This document shows positions 1-4,264 of a DNA stretch of 6,751 nucleotides, one piece after another. This DNA comes from Rhodospirillales bacterium (GTDB lineage: Bacteria > Pseudomonadota > Alphaproteobacteria > Acetobacterales > Acetobacteraceae): positions 1 to 6,751 of the forward strand of contig JAGXAV010000111.1 of assembly GCA_018971455.1 (NCBI GenBank), read 5' to 3'. Both the position numbers and the translations under genes were made by a program. Position 1 is the first letter of the stretch. The number at the start of each line of letters is the position of its first letter. The notes under the pieces were generated by a model. It did no database searches, had not been told where the DNA came from, and was given only the letters and a program-made list of their open reading frames with translations.

Positions 1-575
1 TCGGCGGAGGCCAGGGTCACGCGGGCATCCTTCTCGCGCATCGCCTGGGCCTGGCGGCTCATCGCATCCTGCAACTCGCGCGGGATGACGATGTCCTTGA
101 TTTCCACGCTGCGCGCGGTCACCCCCCAGGTCTCGGTCTTCGCGCTGATGGTCTCGCGCAGCTGCGCGTCGGCCGCCTTGCGGTCCGACAGCAGGCGGGC
201 GAGCTCGGTGGCGCCGATCATCTCGCGCAGCGAGGTCTGCGCGACGCGCTCGATCGCCTGGCGGTAATCGGCGATGTTCACCGCCGCCGCCCGCGCATCC
301 GTCACCTGCCAGAAGACGATGGCATCGACGGCCACCGAGATGGTGTCGCGCGTCAGCGCCTGCTCGGCGGTGATGCCGGTGGTCTGGATGCGCAGATCCA
401 CCATGCTGGCGACCTGATCGACGATGGGGATGAGCAGGAACAGCCCCGGTCCACGCACCGCCTGCAACCGGCCGAGGCGCAGCACCACGGCGCGCTGCCA
501 TTCCTTGGCGATGCGCACCGCGCGCGCGAGCACGCCAAGCCCGACAACCAGAATGACGGCAAGGACGACCAGCAT
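1..575 (-). CDS. Slipin/stomatin-like SPFH membrane protein (partial, C-terminus beyond window)
   Basis: This gene encodes a membrane-anchored SPFH (prohibitin/stomatin homology) protein, a family that oligomerises on the inner membrane as a scaffold for membrane quality control and often works with an NfeD-like partner. The first 191 codons are visible. Residues 2-16 form one hydrophobic anchor (LVVLAVILVVGLGVL). A stomatin-type core follows, with EWQRAVVLRLGRL, RGPGLFLLIPIVDQV, a TRDTISVAVDAIVFWQV strand region, VAQTSLREMIGATEL, WGVTARSVEIKDIVIP and the start of a helical segment rich in Gln, Arg and Glu (SRQAQAMREKDAR). Slipins usually run about 250 residues, so roughly 60 are probably missing. 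Two ATGs lie five bases apart; I chose 573-575 because it is in the SPFH frame and has GGGAGG five bases upstream. It lies 134 bases downstream of mlaC on the same strand. HflC/HflK or QmcA-like proteins are alternatives, but the short N-terminus and wording fit slipin best. No NfeD gene is visible. Confidence 0.9.
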   Translation of the reverse strand, partial: MLVVLAVILVVGLGVLARAVRIAKEWQRAVVLRLGRLQAVRGPGLFLLIPIVDQVASMVDLRIQTTGITAEQALTRDTISVAVDAIVFWQVTDARAAAVNIADYRQAIERVAQTSLREMIGATELARLLSDRKAADAQLRETISAKTETWGVTARSVEIKDIVIPRELQDAMSRQAQAMREKDARVTLASA

Positions 576-580
576 GACAT

Positions 581-586
581 CCTCCC
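581..586 (-). promoter_or_regulatory. Ribosome-binding site of the slipin gene
   Basis: On the minus strand this reads GGGAGG, followed by five bases (ATGTC) and the ATG at 573-575. It decides between two close, out-of-frame ATGs: the upstream one (578-580) would sit against the Shine-Dalgarno sequence with no spacer and leads into a frame with no recognisable protein. Confidence 0.7.
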
Positions 587-602
587 GCGCCCTCGCGGGC
601 GC
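587..602 (-). other. Short hairpin with GCGA tetraloop next to the slipin RBS
   Basis: On the minus strand the sequence is GCGCCC-GCGA-GGGCGC: a perfect six-pair, all G-C stem closed by a GNRA-type tetraloop. Its 3' arm ends directly against the GGGAGG Shine-Dalgarno sequence of the slipin gene. It could stack against or limit access to the ribosome-binding site, or stabilise the 5' end of a processed mRNA. In DNA this GC-rich, short hairpins also occur by chance, so the function is inference. Confidence 0.45.
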
Positions 603-670
603 CCGGTGGTCCGATCCGGACGCATCACGCGCCGGCGTCCGCCGGCTTGGCCCGCATCGTCAGCGCCGGC

Positions 671-708
671 GGATCGCCTCGGACGGTTCCATCCGTCCGA
701 GGCGATCC
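671..708 (-). terminator. Perfect 16-bp inverted repeat after mlaC, probable terminator or attenuator
   Basis: The arms are GGATCGCCTCGGACGG (671-686) and CCGTCCGAGGCGATCC (693-708). They pair without mismatch around a six-base loop. The structure begins one base after the mlaC TGA (710-712). No T-run follows it on either strand, so it is not a textbook intrinsic terminator. In high-GC bacteria strong hairpins without a U-tract are commonly found at 3' ends, where they stop polymerase partially or block exonucleases. It may therefore end the mlaA-mlaC message or lower read-through into the slipin gene. Confidence 0.6.
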
Positions 709-709
709 C

Positions 710-1339
710 TCAATTCGCCGCGAGCGCCTGCTTGCGCATGGCGTCGATCAGCGCCTGCACGTTGTCGTTGTTGTGCGACAGGAACGAGGTGTAGTCGCTG
801 CGCTGGGTCAGCCGCATGCTGGTGCCCTCGGCCATCACATCGACGATCTGCGGCTTGCCGCCGATGGTGGCGACGATCCACTCCACATCGGCCGGCGCCT
901 GGCCGGGCTGGGTCACCACGGTGGCGACGCCGACATCGCCATCGCGCGGCGTGGTGCGGCCCATGGTGAAGCTCACGCCCTTGTACTGGCCGAGCCGGCC
1001 GGTGATGTTGTTCTGCATCACGCGATGGAACAGGGACACGTAGTTCTCCTGCTGGGAAGGCGTGGCAACCCTCCAGAAGCGGCCGAGGCAGAAACGCGCA
1101 ATGCCCTCCACGTCCACCGCCGCATCCACCAGCTTCAGCAGGGCCGCCTGCTTCTCGGCGGTCGATCCCGGACCGTTCACCACGGCGACCAGATCCTTGC
1201 CCAGGGCCTCGATGAACCGGGCATCGTCCGCGGCGGCGTCGGCACGCGCCGGCGCGGCGAAACCGCCCCAGACGGAGAGGAAGACGGGCGCGGCAGCGAA
1301 GATGGACGCGGCGCGGAGAAGATGGCGTCGTTGCAGCAT
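710..1339 (-). CDS. mlaC: MlaC/Ttg2D-family periplasmic phospholipid-binding protein
   Basis: This is a 209-residue protein of the MlaC/Ttg2D (HpnM-like) family, the soluble periplasmic carrier that moves phospholipid between the outer-membrane MlaA complex and the inner-membrane MlaFEDB ABC transporter. The N-terminus (QRRHLLRAAS, then a hydrophobic stretch to about residue 29) is an export signal with a twin-arginine-like pair. APARA-D at 30-34 is a plausible signal-peptidase cleavage site. The mature part carries the family's features: VDAAVDVEGIARFCLGRFWR, ATPSQQENYVSLFHRVMQ, a LGQYKGVSF strand, VATVVTQPG and VEWIVAT strands, and a C-terminal SDYTSFLSHNNDNVQALIDAM segment. Length matches the family (about 200-215). 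The ATG at 1337-1339 has a purine-rich GAGGCAGG just upstream. It lies 23 bases after the mlaA stop, so the two are very likely co-transcribed. No MlaD, E or F gene is seen here. HpnM, the hopanoid-cluster paralogue, is the main alternative name. Confidence 0.9.
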   Translation of the reverse strand: MLQRRHLLRAASIFAAAPVFLSVWGGFAAPARADAAADDARFIEALGKDLVAVVNGPGSTAEKQAALLKLVDAAVDVEGIARFCLGRFWRVATPSQQENYVSLFHRVMQNNITGRLGQYKGVSFTMGRTTPRDGDVGVATVVTQPGQAPADVEWIVATIGGKPQIVDVMAEGTSMRLTQRSDYTSFLSHNNDNVQALIDAMRKQALAAN

Positions 1340-1362
1340 GAACCTGCCTCGGGGCTGTGGCG

Positions 1363-2142
1363 TCAGTGGGTCGGCGCGGCGGCAGCCGGGTACCAGTCCG
1401 GCACGGTGGCGCGCGTATCCTTGCGCACCGCCTCGATCTGGGCGCGGCGATGCTGGCGCGCCAGGCTGCGGATGGTGGCGTAGGGGTCGAGCGCCTGCGC
1501 CTTGATCTTGTCCAGCGTGTCCAGCAGCCGCTCGCGCGCGTCAATCGCGCCGAGGGCGATGCGCCCATAGGACAGCCCGGTCACCACATCGCCGCTGCCC
1601 ACCCAGGTGGTGGGGTCGAGCGCGATATCCACGCCGAATCCCACCGCGTCGCGCGGGTTGGACGGGCCGAGGATGGGCAGGAACAGATAGGGCCCCGAAT
1701 CAATGCCCCAGACGCCCAGCGTGATGCCGAAATCGGCGTCATGCGCGGGCCATCCCCAGCCGGTCGCGACATCGAAGATGCCGGCAATGCCGAAGGTCGT
1801 GTTGACCAGCATGCGCATCAGCGTGTCGCCGGCGCGGCGCGGCTTGCCCTCCATCATGTCGTTGGCCAGGGTCACCGGGGTGCCGAGATTGTCGAGCACG
1901 TTGTGGACATGGTCGCGCACCGGCTGCGGCACGACGTCGCGATAGCCGATGGCGACCGGGCGCAGCACCGCCGTGTCGATGGCGTCGTTGACCTGGTAGA
2001 AGACGCGGTTGGTCGGCTCCAGCGGGTCATTGGTCTGGCGGAACTCGGCCGTGGCCTCCTTGTCCGAGGCGGGCGGCGGGGTGGCGCAGCCGGCCAGCAG
2101 GGCGGCGAGCAGGGCGGCGGCGGCCAGACGGGTGAGGCGCAT
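1363..2142 (-). CDS. mlaA: MlaA/VacJ-family outer-membrane lipoprotein
   Basis: This gene encodes a 259-residue lipoprotein of the MlaA (VacJ) family, which forms a ring in the outer membrane, usually on a trimeric porin, and removes phospholipids that have strayed into the outer leaflet. The signal peptide ends in the lipobox LLAGC, with Cys19 as the lipidation site. Family signatures follow in order: NDPLEPTNR (38-46), VFYQVNDAIDTAVLRPVA (47-64), VRDHVHNVLDNLGTP (75-89), NTTFGIAGIFDVA (114-126) and, around 141-165, TLGVWGIDSGPY then LFLPILGPSNPRD. The frame is open upstream to 2349, but the start at 2140-2142 puts the signal peptide first and has AGGAG four bases upstream. The longer version would bury the lipobox about 87 residues in. 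mlaC follows 23 bases later. The gene diverges from metF across a 205-base spacer. The C-terminal tail after about residue 235 (basic, then AAAAPTH) looks unstructured. Confidence 0.94.
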   Translation of the reverse strand: MRLTRLAAAALLAALLAGCATPPPASDKEATAEFRQTNDPLEPTNRVFYQVNDAIDTAVLRPVAIGYRDVVPQPVRDHVHNVLDNLGTPVTLANDMMEGKPRRAGDTLMRMLVNTTFGIAGIFDVATGWGWPAHDADFGITLGVWGIDSGPYLFLPILGPSNPRDAVGFGVDIALDPTTWVGSGDVVTGLSYGRIALGAIDARERLLDTLDKIKAQALDPYATIRSLARQHRRAQIEAVRKDTRATVPDWYPAAAAPTH

Positions 2143-2146
2143 CGGA

Positions 2147-2151
2147 CTCCT
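2147..2151 (-). promoter_or_regulatory. Ribosome-binding site of mlaA
   Basis: The minus strand reads AGGAG, then TCCG, then the ATG at 2140-2142. It fixes the mlaA start at the lipoprotein signal peptide rather than at the much longer open frame reaching 2349. Confidence 0.7.
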
Positions 2152-2202
2152 GCGGCAGACGGGCGCGCGGCGGCGCGAGGGGGGGACCAGGGAAGGCAGC
2201 AG

Positions 2203-2231
2203 ACCATAGCGGCGGCCCCGGCGGCGGGAAA
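2203..2231 (-). promoter_or_regulatory. Weak candidate promoter for mlaA-mlaC
   Basis: On the minus strand TTTCCC (2226-2231), a 17-base spacer and TATGGT (2203-2208) resemble a sigma-70 promoter (3/6 and 4/6 matches to consensus). It would start transcription roughly 55 bases upstream of the mlaA ATG. It was chosen by eye in a spacer with few AT-rich words, so the support is weak. Confidence 0.25.
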
Positions 2232-2311
2232 GCGTTCTCCCGCACATGGCCGCGCCCCGCGCATTCAACCAGGGGGCGGTAAAGGAATCGTCATTGCCGC
2301 CGCGCCACCCC

Positions 2312-2340
2312 TTGCATGGCGCCTGATTTCCGCCATTAAA
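2312..2340 (+). promoter_or_regulatory. Candidate metF promoter placing the transcript start at the ATG
   Basis: TTGCAT (2312-2317), a 17-base spacer and ATTAAA (2335-2340) form a sigma-70-like pair (3/6 matches each, with correct spacing), in one of the few AT-richer patches of the divergent spacer. The -10-like word ends seven bases before the metF ATG at 2348, so transcription would begin at or next to the start codon. This agrees with the absence of a Shine-Dalgarno sequence there. Confidence 0.4.
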
Positions 2341-2347
2341 GACGATC

Positions 2348-3313
2348 ATGAATCACCCCCGATCGCCGGAGGGCCTGCCGGCCCTGCAACGCTGGCTCAC
2401 CAGCGCGCGCTTCAGCGCCCTGCCCGCGCGCGGCGCCAGCCATCCCGCCCCCCTGCTGAGCTTCGAGTTCTTCCCGCCGCGCACCGAGGCGCTGGAGGCG
2501 CAGCTCTGGCACTGCATCCGCCGGCTCGAACCGCTGGCCCCGCGCTTCGTCTCGGTCACCTACGGCGCCGGCGGCAGCACCCAGGCGCGCACCCACGCCA
2601 CCGTCAGCCGCATCGTCAGCGACACCACGCTCACCCCGGCCGCCCACCTGACCTGCGTCGGCGCCACGCGCGCCGAGGTCGATGCGGTGGCGCGCGGCTA
2701 CTGGGAGGCCGGCGTGCGCCATATCGTCGCCCTGCGCGGCGACGTGCCGGGCGGCGGCGCCTACGTGCCGCATCCGGACGGCTACGCCTATGCCGCCGAT
2801 CTCGTCGCCGGGCTGCGCCGGGTGGCCGATTTCGAGATTTCGGTGGCCGCCTACCCGGAGACCCACGTCGCCGCCCTCAGCCCGGGCGCCGATCTGGACA
2901 ATCTCAAGCGCAAGCTCGATGCCGGCGCCACGCGCGCCATCACCACCTTCTTCTTCGAGACCGAGACCTTCCTGCGCTTCCTCGACCGCGCGCTCGCCGC
3001 CGGCATCACCGCACCCATCGTGCCCGGCATCCTGCCCGTCTCCAATTTCGCCCAGGCGGTGCGCATGTCGGAGATGAACGGCACCTCGGTGCCGGACTGG
3101 CTCGGCCACATGTTCGAGGGCACCGACGAAGACCCCGAAATCCGCCGCATGGTCGCCGCCATCGTCGCCGCCGAGCAGGTGCGCCTGCTCCAGGCCAACG
3201 GCATCGACGAGTTCCATTTCTACACGCTCAACCGCGCCGAGCTGACCTACGCGATCGCCCATATCCTCGGCGTGCGGCCAGCCCATAGGCCGGGCGCAGC
3301 AGCAGCGGGCTGA
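2348..3313 (+). CDS. metF: 5,10-methylenetetrahydrofolate reductase (MetF)
   Basis: MetF is a cytoplasmic FAD enzyme that reduces methylene-tetrahydrofolate to methyl-tetrahydrofolate with NAD(P)H, supplying the methyl group for methionine synthesis. The 321-residue product shows the whole TIM-barrel family pattern: SFEFFPPRT (38-46, with Glu40 matching catalytic Glu28 of E. coli), SVTYGAGGST (69-78), HLTC (100-103), VALRGD (to Asp132, matching flavin-site Asp120), SVAAYPETH, LKRKLDAGA, PGILPVSNF and the C-terminal EFHFYTLNRAELTYAI with LGVRP. It is slightly longer than E. coli MetF (296), mainly from an N-terminal extension of about 12 residues, a five-residue longer loop after LRGD and a short tail. 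Thr200 stands in ITTFFF where E. coli has Gln183 (ITQFFF), an active-site position. The start is firm: an in-frame TGA lies at 2324-2326 and no other start codon intervenes, yet no ribosome-binding site is visible. The 3' end overlaps the convergent transporter frame by 86 bases. No metH or regulator gene is adjacent. Confidence 0.96.
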   Translation: MNHPRSPEGLPALQRWLTSARFSALPARGASHPAPLLSFEFFPPRTEALEAQLWHCIRRLEPLAPRFVSVTYGAGGSTQARTHATVSRIVSDTTLTPAAHLTCVGATRAEVDAVARGYWEAGVRHIVALRGDVPGGGAYVPHPDGYAYAADLVAGLRRVADFEISVAAYPETHVAALSPGADLDNLKRKLDAGATRAITTFFFETETFLRFLDRALAAGITAPIVPGILPVSNFAQAVRMSEMNGTSVPDWLGHMFEGTDEDPEIRRMVAAIVAAEQVRLLQANGIDEFHFYTLNRAELTYAIAHILGVRPAHRPGAAAAG

Positions 3314-4220
3314 GATACAGCGGAAACTGGCAGAGCGCGAAGAACAGGCCGAGCCGCGGATCGGCCGCCGCCGGCAGCACGGCCAGATAGAGCGCCATGT
3401 TGCGGTTGCCGCTGACCAGCCCGACCGACGCCGCCGCCCGCCAGCCCATCCAGGCGAAGGCCAGCGTGCTCAGCAGGTTGAGGCCGAAATCGACGGCGAA
3501 CGCCGCACCGATCGCCTGCGCCACCCAGGCCGGATCGGCCAGCGCGCGGGCGGTGAGCCCGTCCATCACGCCGATGCCGAACAGCACCAGCACCACCACC
3601 ACCAGCCCGTCGATCGCCGGGCCCCGCGCCGCCAGCGCCGCCGGCCCGAGCGCCCGGCGCAGCAGCACGGACAGCGCCAGCGGCAGGCCGACCACCAGCG
3701 CGAGGCGCGCCATCAGCGCGCCGATGCCGAGCGAGAGGTTGATGCCGAGCAGCGCCACGGCGACCGGCGGCGCGGTCAGCGGCACCAGCAGCGTGGTGAG
3801 CAGCGTGCCGAGCAGCGTCAGCTCCGCGTCGAGCCCGATCATCCGCGCGAACGCCGCGCCGGAGGTGACCGAGCAGCCGGTGGCGTAGATCACCATCCCG
3901 GCCGCGATGCCGGCATCGAGCCCGAGCGGGCGCACCGCCGCCCAGACGATCAGCGGACAGGCCAGCATGACGAAGGCGGCGAGGCCGAGCAGCGGCCAGG
4001 GCCGGCGCAGATGGGCGAAGGCGGCGGCGAGGTCGATGCGCAGCAGCACCAGCGTCATCAGCCCGACCACGTTGGGCGTGATGAACCAGCGCAGCGCATG
4101 GGCCAGCGGCGGCAGGAGCAGCCCGGCGAAGATGGCGAAGGCGAGCAGCCGGGCCCCCCGCCGGCCACAGGCCGCGAGCGCGCCGTCGAGTCCGCGCAGC
4201 AGGTTGGAGGCGCTCCCCAC
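3228..4220 (-). CDS. Bile-acid:sodium-symporter (BASS/SBF)-like membrane transporter, substrate unknown
   Basis: This gene encodes a 330-residue polytopic inner-membrane protein with about nine or ten hydrophobic segments (near 25-43, 48-60, 76-95, 103-120, 134-159, 168-188, 204-221, 235-258, 264-283 and 289-310). The arrangement resembles the BASS/SBF fold: GCSVTSG (115-121) before LDAELT and TTLLVPLTAPP (142-152) looks like the broken fourth helix, and VGLVSGNRNMAL (266-277) like the corresponding second broken helix. By eye, the glutamate expected in that second site (Glu260 in the Neisseria bile-acid transporter) is absent. The basic tail (RRGYGRSRRSARRG) is antisense to conserved metF codons. 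The start is GTG at 4218-4220, ten bases after a purine-rich GGGAGGGG; the nearby ATG at 4238-4240 is out of frame and stops after four codons. It diverges from uvrD and converges on metF, so it is probably transcribed alone. Family assignment is moderate and the substrate cannot be told. Confidence 0.75.
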   Translation of the reverse strand: MGSASNLLRGLDGALAACGRRGARLLAFAIFAGLLLPPLAHALRWFITPNVVGLMTLVLLRIDLAAAFAHLRRPWPLLGLAAFVMLACPLIVWAAVRPLGLDAGIAAGMVIYATGCSVTSGAAFARMIGLDAELTLLGTLLTTLLVPLTAPPVAVALLGINLSLGIGALMARLALVVGLPLALSVLLRRALGPAALAARGPAIDGLVVVVLVLFGIGVMDGLTARALADPAWVAQAIGAAFAVDFGLNLLSTLAFAWMGWRAAASVGLVSGNRNMALYLAVLPAAADPRLGLFFALCQFPLYLSPLLLRPAYGLAARRGYGRSRRSARRG

Positions 4221-4232
4221 AGGCCCTATACC
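4204..4232 (+). promoter_or_regulatory. Candidate uvrD-prmA promoter
   Basis: TTGGAG (4204-4209), a 17-base spacer and TATACC (4227-4232) resemble a sigma-70 promoter (3/6 and 4/6 matches). Initiation near 4239 would give a leader of about 25 bases before the uvrD ATG. The -35 word lies inside the first codons of the divergent transporter gene, as the 44-base intergenic spacer requires. Support is visual only. Confidence 0.35.
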
Positions 4233-4238
4233 CCTCCC
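4231..4238 (-). promoter_or_regulatory. Ribosome-binding site supporting the GTG start of the transporter
   Basis: The minus strand reads GGGAGGGG, ten bases before the GTG at 4218-4220. The spacing is on the long side, but this is the only strong Shine-Dalgarno-like sequence in the spacer, and it supports a GTG start over later internal codons. Confidence 0.5.
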
Positions 4239-4264
4239 ATGCCGCCGCGAAACCCCGAGCCAGT

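Noticed and set aside
353..628. A minus-strand frame of 91 codons overlapping the start of the slipin gene
   Set aside because: It is out of frame with the clear SPFH sequence, is Cys/Arg/Ser-rich, and begins upstream in the hairpin-rich leader with no family resemblance.
631..646. The dyad GCCGGC-GTCC-GCCGGC as a second terminator
   Set aside because: Each arm is itself a palindrome and such words are frequent in this GC-rich DNA. There is no T-tract, so it is not strong enough to call separately.
2281..2347. A SAM-II-type riboswitch upstream of metF
   Set aside because: The words TTGCA, TGATTT and TTAAA drew attention because they occur in SAM-II aptamers, but here TTGCA comes before TGATTT instead of after it, and no matching P1 stem or pseudoknot pairing can be drawn. 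The likely transcript start at the ATG also leaves no leader.
2143..2349. N-terminal extension of MlaA to an ATG at 2349
   Set aside because: It would bury the lipoprotein signal peptide and lipobox about 87 residues into the protein. The start at 2142 has AGGAG at good spacing.
1357..3288. A very long open frame (643 codons) on the plus strand, antisense to mlaA and in another frame of metF
   Set aside because: Its translation is dominated by Arg, Ala, Gly, Pro and His with no recognisable domain, and it crosses two genes with clear family motifs. Long spurious frames are expected in DNA of this GC content.
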